Of a stretch of 64,000 nt of DNA, positions 40,501-53,800 are shown piece by piece. The notes under the pieces were generated by a model, which was given only the letters and a program-made list of their open reading frames with translations, searched no databases and was not told the DNA's origin. This stretch comes from Vanrija pseudolonga. Its lineage: Eukaryota > Basidiomycota > Tremellomycetes > Trichosporonales > Trichosporonaceae. A program made the position numbers and the translations under genes. The stretch is from contig NC_085850.1 of the NCBI RefSeq assembly GCF_020906515.1, positions 3,906,001 to 3,970,000 of the forward strand, written 5' to 3'. Position 1 is the first letter of the stretch. Every line of letters starts with the position of its first letter.

Positions 40501-43096
40501 CGTCATCATAGTCAATGTCGGGCAAGACCTCAGACGAGTCGACGTTCTCCAGCGCGTCGGCACCCTTTGGCGCGACGGGGGCTGGCGTGACATCTCCTCC
40601 ATCCATGTTCTCGGCCTCGTGCGTCTTGATCTTCTTGCCGATGAAGTGCGAGTAGAGCTCGGTTTGGGTGAGCAAGAAGTTGAGCTTGCGCGCTTGACGT
40701 TTGCTTTCGCGGGCCTCTTCCTCTGCCTTGGCCTTCTCCATGGCCTCCTTCTCGGCACGCTTTCGGGCTGCGAGCTCTTCCTTCTCGTTCTTCTTCCAGT
40801 AGACGAGCATTTCGCGCATAACCTTCTTGGCTTTCGCGGCGGCATCCTTGGTCGCGCGAGTGTTGGAGCGGTATGTCGGCTTCATGCTGCGCTGGCTGAA
40901 GGCGTTACGCACACACGCCTGGGCGGTGCGCATAGCATCCTGCTTGGTAGCACTCTCCGAGGCTTGCATGACGCGGTAAACCTGTTGAAATGTCAGTGTC
41001 CGCGCTCTCCTCCACGAGTCACGTACCTTTGGAACGTCTCTCATAATCTGAGCCCATGCCTGCTTCTGCAGATCCTCGACAAGTCCGAGTCTGACGTGCG
41101 CTTCGGCCTCGGATACACCGCGCGGGTCGTACGTGTTGGGCGTGTGCTGCTCAATATGTGCGAGAAGTGCCGGAGCACCCAACTCGGCAACGTTTTCGCC
41201 GCCATCCGTGTCCGCGCCGTCGTTGGCTTGCTGGATAGCCTGCTGCATGGCGATCGTGCTGGCCTTGGACTTCAACTCCTTCTCCTCCTTGCTGGGCCGA
41301 GTCCATCTGCCCTTGCCGACGCCAGGTTCTCTCGCCTTGCTTGTGCGGGGCTTCTTGGCGACGGAAACAGGGGTGTCACCGTTCTCAAGAAGGGAAAGAG
41401 CGTCGTCCTCGTCGTCCACTGACGGCTTAAGTTCATCTACCTCTGCGGTGTCGACAGCGTCCTTGGCACTCTTCTTCTTGCGCTTAGACGGCTTCTTGGC
41501 GGCGGGTTGCGGGGTGCTGGCAGGCTCTTCGAGCAAGGCGGCAATGTCGGCGTCGGCTTCCTCTGCAGCCACGGAGCGATCGCCAGCCTCACTTTCGTCG
41601 TCTTCGCCGCGAGTCTGCGCCTTGCGCATAGCCTTCCAACCCTTGGCGGGGCCTGGCTTCTTGCGCATGGTGCCGTCCTTCCTCAGAGCTGCTGGGCCAT
41701 TCTTCTTGAGCCACATCTCATCTTGGACCTGCTTGACGTCCTCCTCGGTGAGACCTCTGAGGTCATCTGCTTCGACCTTGGCCATGACCTCAGCACGAGT
41801 CAAACCGGACGGCCAAACAATTGACGTAGCGTCTCGGTTGATCTCGGGAGGCTCGCCACCGTCATCTTCGGCCGCGGACGACGCGCCCATGGGCGAGCTG
41901 GGGTGGACGTCGCCTTCCACCAGGCCGAGAAGCTCGTCGTCGATCGCCGCAGACGCCGCCGACTTTTTGTTTCTGCGGACGTATTTCTTCTTGGGAATCT
42001 CGATGCCCGCGGCAAGAGCAGCCTCCTTCGCTTGCCTCTGCGCAATGCGAGTGGGATGGTCGGCAGGCCAGCCCTTGCGTTTGACGGGGACCTTGACAGG
42101 CTCAGAGTCACCGTTGAGCATCTCCGGTGTCCAGCGCAGCATGTCAAAGGCCTCAACCTCGCGACGCATTTGGAACGAACGTAACTTCTCCTGCCAAACC
42201 TCCTCGTTGGCAACGAGGCTGTCGTCGGGACGCATCACTGTGCTCCTCTTGCCGCCAGTTTGGACGGCAGGAGGTGTTTCGGCCACCGGGTGCTGGGGTT
42301 CCACCGAGCGGCGGTCTGAACCTGGGCTGGATGGGGGCGGAGGAGACGCACGACCGTTGCGCTTCCAGCCTGATGGCTCGTAGGGCTGGAAAGTTGGAGG
42401 ACGAGCCGGCGAAGGGGAGCGATACGCGTAGGACGACGGGCCGGGGCGCGACGAAACGACACTGCTGCCACCACCACTGCGACCCGCGTACGGGCGGTCG
42501 TCGTACTCGTCGGCGTAGCGGTCGACCGGAGGTGCTGCGCGCGCACTCTCATATGAGCGGTCGCGGTCAAAGGAAGAGCGGCGCCGTTCATATGTCGGAG
42601 GAGCCACCTTGGGCTCGCTGCGGTGATGGTAGCTCGTTCCGACACTTTGATGGGCGCCACCATAATAATCCGATGGAGGTCGGGAGCGCGACGAAGACGA
42701 GTATGCAACGCGATCATGGTCGTCATAGACGCTGTGGGACGTCGAGTACGGGTATCGCGACGACGAGCTCCGTCTTGGGAGGTCGGGCACGCGGGCTGAA
42801 CGCGGTGGTGACGCGGGTGGTGGAGAGTTTACGAGGGCCGATAGTGACATTCGTCCAGACGGGGCTGGGCGTGGTGGAGGTGACACCTGTGATGGAATCA
42901 GTACGCGTTGCAGCTGGCGCGTGGGGCTATGCAACAGCATCTGCTGCAGCTGCTTTGCGCCCTCGTCGTCTATAGTACTAACGCCTCTGTCCACGTCCAT
43001 TGGTGCGGCCCCAAGCGCGCTTGAAGGTTGTATTGGGCTGATACTTGCCGAGTGCCTCGCGGGCCGATGAAGGCGTGCATGGTCGTAATCAACCAT
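37525..43096 (-). CDS. INO80: INO80 chromatin-remodelling ATPase
   Basis: Snf2-family motor of the INO80 complex, which slides nucleosomes and exchanges H2A.Z in the nucleus. The first 400 residues are Ser/Pro/Arg-rich. The DBINO region follows ([35 protein letters not shown]). The ATPase first lobe has [52 protein letters not shown] and [15 protein letters not shown] long INO80-type insertion with [15 protein letters not shown] precedes the second lobe ([66 protein letters not shown]). The C-terminus is Lys-rich ([17 protein letters not shown]). Several short introns give about 1,760 residues. The start at 43096 ([11 protein letters not shown]) is the first ATG of the long first exon. Confidence 0.95.
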
Positions 43097-45424
43097 GATG
43101 AGGGTAGTTGCGGCGTTGCTGGATGGGTGGTTGCGCAGCGGTGGATGGGGGGGAGAGAGTGAGAGAGAGAGAGAATGACAAGGTTGTCGTGGGCTGAGTC
43201 AAGGTGGTCGGCCCTTGAGGGCTTGCCCAGGTCAGTCAATGAGGGGGTGGTATGTGGGTGGAGGGAGAGTTGTGGTACTGGGTTGTAGTTTTGGCTGCGA
43301 TGCTGTTGCTACAGTGGTGGATGGATGTTTGCTGGGATGGGGGGATGGATGTGGGAATGTGAGTAGTGCAACGATGTTAAGAGCGGCGACGGCGACGACG
43401 ACGACGATGAGCAGTCATGATTGCATCCATCCTGGTGGGGCAAGTTGCCTGGCGCGGTCGGCCGGGGGTGAGGGGGGGGGGGTGGTTGCTTGAGAGAGGG
43501 GGGGGCCAAGGTGTGGTTGGGTGGTTTGCCTGGTTTGAACGTTGGTGGGTGGGGTGGTGGTCAGTCAATCTGGCCCTTGTCCTCCTTTCCTCCCCCCCTT
43601 TGGCCCTTGCCCCCGCCCCGCCAGCCCCGGCTGAAAACCGACCGACGCGGCGCGCGGGGGCTACTCAAATCTGTTTGTCCTTTTGCGTCCTTTTGATGCA
43701 TAGCGCGCGCACTGCAATAATAGCGACAATAGCCTGCATCTCTAATACAAATCCACGTGAAATATACATCCGCACTAATACATGAAAGCAACAGATGATT
43801 CGTCCCTCGCCCTGGCCCTCCCCCGCCGCCCTTCCTTCTTCATCAAGACGACATCCTCTCCTCGCCAAAAACTGACTAAAACTTCCGGGTCTACACCCTC
43901 CCGGACACGTCTTTTCTCTCATGCCCCCTGGCATGGAACGCAGCCCACTGCACCTCGCCACCAACCCCTTGACCACCTCACAACGATGCATTCCCCAAAC
44001 CAATGGTCCCCATGGCGGTCATGTACGCCAGTGCACAAAATAGCACAATAGCACAAAAGCGCTAAACTGACTCCCACCCCCCCGCCACTGCACGTCCACC
44101 TCCACATTGTCTGATTTTGCCCTTGTTGGTTGATTGATGATACCTGGTGGTGCTTTTTTTTCTCTCACTCATTGTTGCGTCCCCCTCATGCCGGATTAGC
44201 GAATTCACCCGTGGACCAATTCCCTCGTGTTGCTCCCACCCAGATCCCATCCACCGCCCGCACCATGCATGCAACGTCGCATGCTCCACGCTCACCAACA
44301 CTGCTTGCACTTGCATCCATGCGGCATGCGAGGGCTGCCACACGCGCTTCACTGCCAGCGGAAGCTCGGTACGGTGCGTATCATATCAGCTCGGCCAATC
44401 GGCCCAAAGTCACGTGCCATGCTCGGAAGTGCAGAACGATGGCAAGTCGCCTCCTCTTCAACGCATGCGGCAGTGGCGGCGGTCTGGGCCTGACTGCACA
44501 ATCATTCCGCAAGGATGACGCGGCCAATGCTTATGTATGTGTCGAGTGCATTAACATTTGAGTGGGTTCCATTCCCGCCGTTGTGGTGGTGTGAAATGGG
44601 CGTGGTGGTCGTTGCACCACCAGCATTGTAAGGACGGGGGTCCATTTTCAAACAATCGTGACGAAGGAGGGGCGATGGTTGGGTTCAATGTGAATTCTGG
44701 TTGGCCCACAGTGACGACGACGGACAGAGTGTAAACCCGATTGACGAGAAGACGAGGTCACGCGCGCGACCGACAAACTGATTAGCACATAGATACAGGG
44801 TACACAGGTGACCCGTGCCTGATTATCTCGGTGCCTGAATGGGTGGTCGACCGTGGGCGGGTAGGTGGGTGATAGTTGTGATGATGAGCTGTGTGGGCAC
44901 TTGGATGGAGAATACGGGTGCTGCGTACTTACAGCTGACCTCGTACCCCTCGGCTTCCCTCGCAATGAGCACCGCCGCCGACGCCGCTACCCGATCGAAC
45001 GACGACGCGATCGCGCACAGCGGCGCACAGTGCAACGCGCAACGCGCCAACCCCGTGTGTTTGTGCCTGTCCGTTTGATATCGCGCACGGGCCAGCCAGC
45101 AGTTGCTTCGAGTGGAGGAAGGCAGTTTTTTTTTTCCAACGCGCGGCTCTGTAGCTCCCACCGCGATGCGAGGGGTAGACAGGGCTGTGCATGGAGACTG
45201 GCTCGAGGGGGACAGGCTGTCGAGAGCGGCATGGGCCCCGCCGCCGCTTCAGCCAATAATGCTGGATGGAATAGGAAGCACTATGAACGTACCCCTTTGC
45301 CCCTAGTGATGAATCGTCATGGACGCACTGTTGCCGGCACATGCCACTGCCCAGGTGGCTGGGGTGGGGGACGTCTGGCGACGGTGTTCTGGCGCGGCCC
45401 CAGAGTTTTGACTCCAGTCCGTAT
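43097..45424. other. INO80 upstream region; no gene seen
   Basis: Contains GA and G-rich runs (43150-43175, 43470-43510) and CT-rich stretches. Open frames are low-complexity and unconserved. Confidence 0.45.
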
Positions 45425-45620
45425 TCCGACCCGCAGTGTTCGACAGATAGCATTCCAGCACCCGGTGCTCCGACATCCAGGCGTATACACCGAGTGTCTA
45501 CGCCCGGTGTTGACACCCAGCGGTCACACCCACTATTGGCCCCCAGTGGTGACACGCAGCCCCGTGGCACCCAGCACTCTGACACCAGTGTCGACACCCG
45601 GCATTCTGGCACCCAGCGAG
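45425..45620. repeat. Degenerate minisatellite, period 13-15 bp
   Basis: About twelve diverged units resembling ACCCAGYRNTCTGAC, for example GCCCGGTGTTGAC, ACCCAGCGGTCAC, ACCCACTATTGGC, ACCCAGCACTCTGAC, ACCCGGCATTCTGGC. They make apparent repeated peptides in several frames, so frames here are not taken as genes. Confidence 0.65.
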
Positions 45621-46600
45621 CGAGTCAGCGCGGCGCGTGGACCGGGCTCGATGAAGCGGCCGCGAGTGCTGATCATACTTCCCGGCCTGATCTCTAGCTC
45701 TGGCAGCTCCAAGCTGAGCCTTCCGCGTCATCCTGGCTGGAAACAAAGAGGAGGGGGACACTCATCACCTCGGGACCGAGCGAAGGAAGCCGTCGTACCC
45801 GTCCGTGGACGCAGCTCGGCGGTACTGGGGAGGCCCGTCAAGCTCCTCGAGCCATACCGACATAGAAACAATAGCCCGGTAGGGTGTAAAGTGCAAACAG
45901 TGAAGGGGAAACAGAGCACAAATCAAGTGAGGTGAGGTCATAGGTCGGTCGGAAACGCAACGAGGACATTCGCCACATTGGGGGGAGAGCGGGACAACAC
46001 ACCTCCCAAGGCGATACTATCGAGAACACACGAATGCACCCACTACCACCACGTCACACGCACCGCCCAGACCGACCTCGGCGCGGTCGGGGCAAAACTC
46101 GCCGAGGAGACCTTGTCGCCATCGCCGAACCAAGCCCGACGGCCACTTTCCCAGCCACGGCCCCGGCCACGGTTCCGGCCACGCACCCACGCCACAGGGC
46201 GAGGGACGGCGGCCGCCTCGCCCCGCCCACGTCGTCGCCGCCGTTTGTCAGCGCTCACAGCGCGTTAGTCAGGTCGCCACCGCCTCGGCGAGCACGTCGC
46301 AACGACACTCGCCGAGCGAGCGGCCGGAGGGGTGGAGTAGAGTAGATGCCGATGCGCCGGGAGCGAAATCACCGCCGCCGCCGCGGCCACCTCCGGAGGT
46401 TATCTTTGGCCATGTGCCACTTTCGGCGGTGCGGCGACGACGACGCTTCGGCGTCCATCGCACGGGCGGGGGCCAAGGAACGCGCCAACCTTGTCTTCGG
46501 AGTAGCGACAAGCGAGCGGGGCTAGCATGAGCGCTTGCAGGTGCCTGCTGCGCCCGGCGGCCAACCGCATCCCCCACACCCCCTCGATCACTTCGTTCTC
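45621..46600. other. Intergenic; no gene seen
   Basis: Includes a Pro/Arg-coding GGCCACG/CCGGCCAC repeat around 46140-46200. No conserved frame. Confidence 0.45.
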
Positions 46601-46694
46601 GGCGAGATGGCCGAGCGGTCTAAGGCGCTGTGTTAAGGTGTATCTCATGTACATCCGCAGTCTTCGGACGTGGGTTCGAATCCCACTCTCGTCA
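46601..46694 (+). tRNA. tRNA-Leu (anticodon AAG) with a 16-nt intron
   Basis: Acceptor stem GGCGAGA/TCTCGTC with discriminator A; D arm GCC...GGC (box A TGGCCGAGCGG); anticodon stem CTGTG/CGCAG; loop TT-AAG-G, interrupted after position 37 by 16 nt (46639-46654), then C. A short class II variable arm (TCTTCGGAC) and T arm GTGGG-TTCGAAT-CCCAC (box B) follow. Anticodon AAG at 46635-46637 decodes CUU, and by wobble CUC. The nearest T run is TTTT at about 46726. Confidence 0.95.
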
Positions 46695-46715
46695 AGCGAG
46701 GATTTACTTCCTCAC

Positions 46716-47063
46716 AAGCCTATGCTTTTGCAGATGGAGACGGTGAGGGATGAGGGAAGGAAGGTCAGGGTGGTGGTGGTGGTGGTGGCCAATGGCAAGT
46801 GGTGTGGCGGTGCCATCTGCCCTGTCGCCTGTGGGGCCACCTTCGTCGTGTCGCTGCTACAGCGACATGTTCTAACAACCGTCACATGCGGTCCAAGCCT
46901 ATGCTTTTGCAGAGGAGGTGAGGGAGGAAGGTCCAGGGTGATGCCTTCGAGCTCAACGGCGTACGGTGTGGCGGTGCCGGGATTGCACGGTGGGCCAATC
47001 TTGTGTGCTACCAAACGCAATGCTAACAACATTCACATGCGATGCAAGTGCTATCTATGCAAG
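46716..47063 (+). repeat. Diverged tandem repeat downstream of tRNA-Leu
   Basis: Unit 1 (46716-46894) and unit 2 (46895-47045) both start AAGCCTATGCTTTTGCAG. Both carry GTGTGGCGGTGCC in the middle and end in CTAACAAC..TCACATGCG. A short third start (AAGTGCTATCTATGCAAG) follows. Internal indels show age. Confidence 0.72.
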
Positions 47064-47159
47064 TATGGTCTAGAATCTACGATGCGATGACGCTTGTGGC
47101 TACATGGTATGCTCCCTAGGTTGGGTCGACTCGACCGGCCGCCCCGTCAAGTGTCACGC

Positions 47160-48727
47160 CTACACCGTCCAGAGGATGCTCGCGCCCTCGTCGCCAGCGC
47201 TGACGATGACCTGTGCCTGCGGTTGACCCGTAGGCGACTCCCAGCTCTCTGGTGCCGGTGCGACCGCCACGCTGTTGACCGCGCCGGCATGGCCGACGTG
47301 TTCGGCGACGAGGGTGCCGGTTCGCACGTCCCACGTGCGGAGGGTGCGGTCGAGCGCCGACGTCGTGACGAGGTACTGGCACGGCGAGGGGTGTGCCGCG
47401 ATGGCCGTCACCGGCTCGGGGTGGCGGAGCTGCGCGCGCACCCGCCCGCTCGTCGCGTCGAACACGAACACCTGACCGTCTGTCCCGGCCGAGACGAGCA
47501 CGACGCCCTTGTTCCCGTCTGCGCCGTTGAGCAGGTCGACAAACACAAGCGCCTCGACACTCTCGCGCAGCGCGTGCCCCTCGAGCGTGTTGACTATCTC
47601 GCCTCGTGGGAGCGCGACGAGGCGCACGCGCCCGCCCGCACCGCCGACGGCCGCCAGCGCGCCGTTCGGCGTGACTGCCAGCGAGGTGATGCCGTGGATC
47701 GACGGGTTGAGCGTCGGCGCGTGCGGCGGGTAGAAGATGGACGTCTTGAACTCGTATGTCGACGCCACGGGATTCCACAGGATGAGCGACGAGTCGAGCG
47801 ACGTCGTAAGCAGCTGCTTGCCCGCTGGTGGGGGGAACACGCCGGCCGTGCTCGCCATCGTGTGCGACGAGAGCACCGACATGGTGCGTCCACTTGGCAC
47901 TGTGTCATCGTCAGCGATACCGCCCACGACGACAGACGTCTGCCATACTCACAGTTCCACATCCACACCGTCGCATCCTCACAGCCGGCAGCGAGCACGG
48001 GGCCCTTGGGGTGCCATGTGAGCCACTGGACTTCGCCGCCCGCCTCGAGGGAGGTGATGAACTCCCAGTACTTCCACGCCTCGGGGTCATCGTCTGGTGG
48101 CGAGTTACCGCGCAGCTGCGCAAGCTTGGACTTGACGCGTCGCCAGACGCGCACGCGCCCGTCCAGCCCGCCAGTCGCGACAAACTCGCCGTCGGTGGAG
48201 AATGCCGCCGCGCCAACCGAGTCGGTGTGCCCTGTCAGCTCGATGGGCTTGAAGTGCTCGCGCGTGAATGGCCCCTTGCCGGCCGGGATGGGAGAGAAGA
48301 GAAACCCCCGCTCGTCCTGTCCGCCGCTCACGGCCAAGGGAGGGTTGGGGAACTTGGGGTGGAGCGCGAGCGCGAAGATTGCAGAGTCAGGCCTGTGCAA
48401 GACTGGCGGCGTCAGCGGCGCTGACGACAGAGCAAAGCAAGGCTCACAAGTCCCGCCGATGGCATTGTCTGGCCGCTCTTTGGGCTCTCCAGGCTCGTCC
48501 TTGATCATGGGCTCGGTGCCAGACGGCGCCGTGAGCTCCTCCTCCTCGTCCTCAAACTCGGCATCGCTCCCCTCGTCCTCGTACACCTCGTCAATGTCGT
48601 CCTCGCCCAAGATAAGGTCCTCTTCTGGCTCGTCGTACGGCATGGCTGTGGGCTGTAGTAGTGGTGGTGGTGGGTTGTGCGATGTGGGGTTCGTGCTGGC
48701 CGCCGCTGCTTTGTTTTTGTCCATCAT
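47160..48727 (-). CDS. SQT1: WD40 protein Sqt1/AAMP (Rpl10 chaperone-like)
   Basis: Beta-propeller protein; yeast Sqt1 is the dedicated chaperone of ribosomal protein Rpl10 (uL16), human AAMP is the counterpart. An acidic N-terminus (DLILGEDDIDEVYEDEGSDA) precedes WD repeats: FALALHPKFPNPPLAVSGGQ, ELTGHTDSVGAAAFSTDGEF, WLTWHPKGPVLAAGCEDATV, LLTTSLDSSLILWNPVA, SAGTDGQVFVFDATSGRV, TSALDRTLRTWDVRTG and a final ILWTV. Two introns give about 490 residues. The first ATG is 48727 (MMDKNK); a start at MPYDEPEED, about 28 residues further in, is also plausible because the acidic block begins there. Confidence 0.9.
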
Positions 48728-50829
48728 GAGCTCGCGATCTCACTCAGCACCTGACTAATGAAATTCGGCGGTGGAGGTGGTGCCTCCACTCTTGGTCGCC
48801 ACGTGATGGACATGTGAAGGCCACGCTGTGTTACGTAAAACATCAACTCCATATCAGGATTGTGGCAATCGTTCTCAAGGCCAGCCGTGTGCCTCTCGGG
48901 TTTCCCGGTCGTGCGACGGCATGGCCATCGACTGCGTACACTGTCTTTGTCGTCAATGTAGCTGTCGAGCGACCTCGTGATCAGACACACTCCCCACATA
49001 CCCATCCATGTGTGGGAGACATGGAGCAAGAGGGCCCCAACACACTGAAGTTGTCGAAAATGGAGCAGGGGGCGGCGGCACTCACCGCCGGAGTTGCGCC
49101 AATTCAGCATCAGCAGACACTGACAACACCCTGAAGGAAAGCCCGATGTTCTTCCGCAGGCATCAAAGTCCTCAAAAGCCGGCACCCCGCAGCCATTACC
49201 ACCACGTATGTACCACCCACGTCCCTAGGCGGACATGGTGTGGCGTAAGAGACGGACTGTGAGTCATGGACTTGGGTGTCGATGTCAAGAGGCGGCCATT
49301 AGTCGAACGACTGCCTGTCAACGACATGATACGACTCATGCACACCGGGTCACACGCCGACGATGCCGGGAAGCGATTTCGGCACCGGTGCCGCCAGCGC
49401 GGGCTTCCGAGAATACCGAGTCCGACATTGACGAGCTCCAACCTCGCGACCAATTAGTCAGTCGCCAGGCCGAGGTCAGCCCGGGCTCTTGGCCGCGGAG
49501 ATGTTGCACAAGTCCGTAGATACACAAACAGGACGCCGCAAGCTTGCATCCTTTCCCACAGCTTGCAAAGCGCAGGCGACGCTGGCGTGCACCCGTCGGC
49601 ATCCAGCATTCAGGTTTTTGCCGCCATCGCGGTTCTCTGCTGCGGACCCGTCCGGCTGGCCGAGGTCCGTCGCTGGTGGCAAGGTGGAGCACATACAATG
49701 TGAAGCGTGGCGTTCATGAAAAATCCAGACTCGCACAAACATGTGGGTGGAGGGGGGGGGGCGGTTTCAGGGGCGGGTCGCTGCCCCACCCACCCGCTAT
49801 CTCAGGGCCGGTTGTCGCCGTGTTGAGGGTAACAACTGCGGCAATCGCACGACAAGTCTTGATGCCTGCCGTCGGCATGACTCATTGCCCGGGCAAGCGG
49901 GCAGTCAGTTTTAGGAGGCGACACACCCAGGGCTACGAGGTCGTACGTTTTAGAATCACGTTGGCGCATGGCTGCGGTGAGCTGCGGCTTTGCTGGGCTG
50001 CCCGCAGCTACACTGCAGTTCTCGGTCGTGAAGATAGACTTTTCGAGCCACCGCCGCCTCCCCCGCCGTCATGCCGAGCGAGCGGCACGCGTACCGCCGG
50101 ACCATGCCCAGTTTCGGATCCGGTGACTGGCGCCAAGGAAACCTGAGCGAGCCCGCCGGTCAAGGCGTGCAGCCTGCGAACGATCAAAGCCAGGCTCGTC
50201 GTCGTGGTAGCAATGACGTCCGCCCTTCTGGCGATTCTCACTGGCGCAAGGCAGTCTCGGAGCCCTCTCGGCGCCCGACACGCGCCGATGACGACCTGCG
50301 GTTGCTGCGCCTCGCACTTTAACCTCGTCTTGCCCCTCCCTGCCCCTCCCTCCCCCGCGGGCAGGTTGCTAAGAAAAGGAAGAAGGAGCCTCGGGTCCGG
50401 GCATCAACACGTCAGCCAGCCGGCGTCCAGGCAGGACTGCAAGTCCCCACCCCCAATCTCGCCTCGTGTTGTACTGTAGCCCAATTCCAGGACAACGAGG
50501 AGCACTGCAACAGCCAGCGGCAGCCCCGATCCCTGAAAATATTTAGCCGTCCCGACCGCTTCACGCGTTGGACGAGGCAATCTCTCCATCTGGCCATAAG
50601 TGGTGGGCCCAGCAAGCCGCTCCCGACTGCCAGTTCTTAACTTTGTTTGCCGCTATCGAACGACAGAACTCTCCTGCTAGTTCGGCCAACTTTTGCGGCG
50701 GGATTCATAAGCACAAAGCAGGCCAAAGTTGCCCGTGTTTGATCCTCTCCTTTTCTCGCCCAATCGCCACTGTACCCCCAACACAGTTGTTGTTGTTGTT
50801 TACACCCAACAACGGCTCCACCACACAAC
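48728..50829. promoter_or_regulatory. Divergent region, SQT1 / PDR transporter; no gene seen
   Basis: 2.1 kb without a conserved frame on either strand. The last 100 bp before the transporter start are CA/AAC-rich leader sequence (GTTGTTGTTGTT, CACCACACAACATGG). Drug-response elements were not identified by eye. Confidence 0.45.
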
Positions 50830-53800
50830 ATGGGTGACGAAAAACAGGTGGCTCCACCACCACCAGACTCGGTCACCACGGCCGGTGTCAACGATGCACA
50901 CGAGGGCACGTCGTCCGACTCTGGCACGTTTGCCGGCGACGACGCCCGCCTCGACCTCGGTATCGATGGCAAGCCCAGTCGCTCAGAGACGTCGTCGTTT
51001 GTCGGCGAGCTCGGCCACGGTGGCGTGTCCGTCCACCGTGCAAAGGCCGAGTTTGCTGCCCTCGAGCGCCGCTACTCGACCCTCTCGCAGAACTCGAACG
51101 AGCTCAAGCGCACCACCACTGGCCGCTCTATCCGCTCGGCCTTTGGCGCCAACCCCCAGCGCACAAAGACCACTGACACCACTGCCGCTGCGTCCGACGC
51201 TGAAAAGGGCCAGAACACCGAGGAGGAGTTCAACCTTTCCGCGGAGCTTCGTGCCGGCCGCGATGCGTCCAACGAGGCTGGCATCAAGCACAAGAATGTT
51301 GGTGTCGTCTGGGAGGACCTCGAGGTCATTGGCGCCGGTGGCATGAAGATGAACATTCGCAACTTCTCCAACGCCGTCATTGAGCAGTTCATGATGCCAG
51401 TCATCCAGGTCATGGGCCTCTTTGGTTTCAACCCGTTCGCGCCCAAGCCCAAGACGATCCTCTTCCCCAACTCGGGCGTCCTCAAGCCCGGAGAGATGTG
51501 TCTCGTCCTCGGTCGCCCCGGCGCCGGCTGCTCCACCTTCCTCAAGACCATCGCCAACCAGCGTGACGGGTTCCTCGAGGTCAAGGGCAACGTCGAGTAC
51601 GCCGGTGTCGGCGCCAAGGAGATGCACAAGCTCTACGCTGGCGAGGTCCTTTACAACCAGGAGGACGACGACCATCTCCCTACCCTGACTGTGGCGCAAA
51701 CCCTCCGCTTCGCACTCCAGCTCAAGAGCCCCAAGAAGCGCATCCCCGGCGTCTCGGTTCAGCAGTGGCGCGAGGACCTCCTCAACCTCCTCCTGTCCAT
51801 GCTCAACATCAAGCACACTGCCAACACCATCGTCGGCAACGCCTTTGTCCGTGGTGTGTCGGGTGGTGAGCGTAAGCGTGTCTCCATTGCCGAGCAGTTC
51901 TGTTCCGGCGCCGTCCTCTCTTCGTGGGACAACTCGACCCGTGGTCTCGATGCGTCCACTGCGCTCGACTACGCCAAGTCGCTCCGCCTCCTCACCGACA
52001 TTATGCAGCAGACGACCTTTGTCTCGCTCTACCAGGCCGGTGAGGGTATTTACGACCAGTTCGACAAGGTGCTCGTCCTCAGCGAGGGCAACGTCGTCTA
52101 CTTTGGCCCCGCCAAGGAGGCACGCGCCTACATGGTCGGCCTCGGCTACCTCGACCTCCCCCGTCAGACGACGGCCGACTACCTCTCGGGCTGCACCGAC
52201 CCCAACGAGCGCCGCTTCCAGGAGGGCCGCGACGAGTCCAACGTCCCCTCGACCCCTACGCAGATGGCCGAAGCCTTTGTCGCCTCGGACATCAACCACC
52301 GCATGATGGAGGAGAAGAACGCTTACAAGGCCAAGATGGAGCACGACGAGCACGACCGCGAGCAGTTCCGCCAGGCCGTCATCGAGCAGAAGCACCGCGG
52401 CGTCCCCAAGAACTCGCCCTACACTGTCAGCTTCTTCTCTCAGGTCATGGCCATTACCAAGCGCCAGACTATCCTCAAGTTCCAGGACAAGTTTGGTGTT
52501 TACACCGGCTATGCCACATCTCTCATTATCGCCCTCATTGTCGGCTCCGTCTACTTCCGTCTGCCTACCTCGGCCTCTGGTGCCTTCACCCGTGGCGGTC
52601 TGCTCTTCCTTGGTCTTCTGTTCAACGCTCTTACTTCGTTCTCCGAGCTTCCCAGCCAGATGATGGGTCGTCCCATCCTCTTCCGTCAAGTTGGTTACCG
52701 ATTCTACCGCCCGTCCGCCTACGCCGTTGCCGCTGTCGTCTCCGACGTTCCATTCAACGCATCCAACATTTTCCTGTTCAGTATCATCCTCTACTTTATG
52801 GGTGGTTTGGTCTCGAACGGTGGCGCTTTTTGGACATTTTACCTGTTCGTCCTCATCACCTTCTTGGTCATGGCCGGCTTCTTCCGTACCCTCGGTGTCG
52901 CCACGCAGGACTACAACGTCGCAGCTCGTCTTGCGTCTGTCCTCATATCCCTCATGGTAACTTACACCGGATACATGATCCCAGTTTTCCGGATGAAGAG
53001 GTGGCTGTTCTGGCTGTACTACCTCAACCCCCTGTCGTACGGCTACGAGGCGATTTTCGCCAACGAATTTTACCGAATTGACATGATTTGCGACAACAAC
53101 TACATCATCCCACGCAACATCCCTGCTGCCAATGTCACTGGCTTCCCCGACACGGTCGGCCCCAACCAGCTCTGCTCGATTGCTGGCTCTGTGGCGGGCC
53201 AGTCTCTCGTCACCGGCTCGCAGTACATGTACGATGGCTTCCGCTTCGAAAAGGCCCACATGTGGCGCAACTTTGGCATCCTCATTGGCTTCTTCCTCTT
53301 CTTCATGTTCCTCCAGATGCTCTTCATGGAGACGCTGCAGATGGGTGCCAGCCACCTCTCGATTGTGGTGTTCAAGAAGGAGGACAAGGAGCTCAAGGAG
53401 CGCAACGAGCGCCTCGCCGCGCGTCGCGACGAATTCCGTGCCGGCAAACTCGACCCCGACCTCAGCGCCCTTTCCATGGCTCCTTCCCCCTTCACTTGGG
53501 AGAAGCTCCACTACACTGTCCCTGTTCCCGGCGGTCAAAAGGTCCTCCTCAACGATGTTTACGGCTACGTCAAGCCTGGTACCCTCACCGCTCTCATGGG
53601 CGCCTCGGGTGCCGGAAAGACCACCCTTCTCGACGTTCTCGCTGCCCGTAAGAGCATTGGTGTCATTGGTGGCGACATTCTCATGAACGGTCGCCCCATC
53701 GATGTCTCGTTTGCTCGTGGATGTGCGTACGCCGAGCAGCTCGACGTCCACGAGTGGACCGCCACAGTCCGTGAGGCGCTCCGCTTCTCCGCCTACCTCC

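Noticed and set aside
44865-45935. Plus-strand frame of 356 codons between INO80 and SQT1
   Set aside because: Much of it is the minisatellite, which stays open in several frames; no conserved motif or splice pattern.
47094-48758. Plus-strand frame of 554 codons opposite SQT1
   Set aside because: Arg/Pro/Ser-rich, no domain, and fully covered by the WD40 gene.
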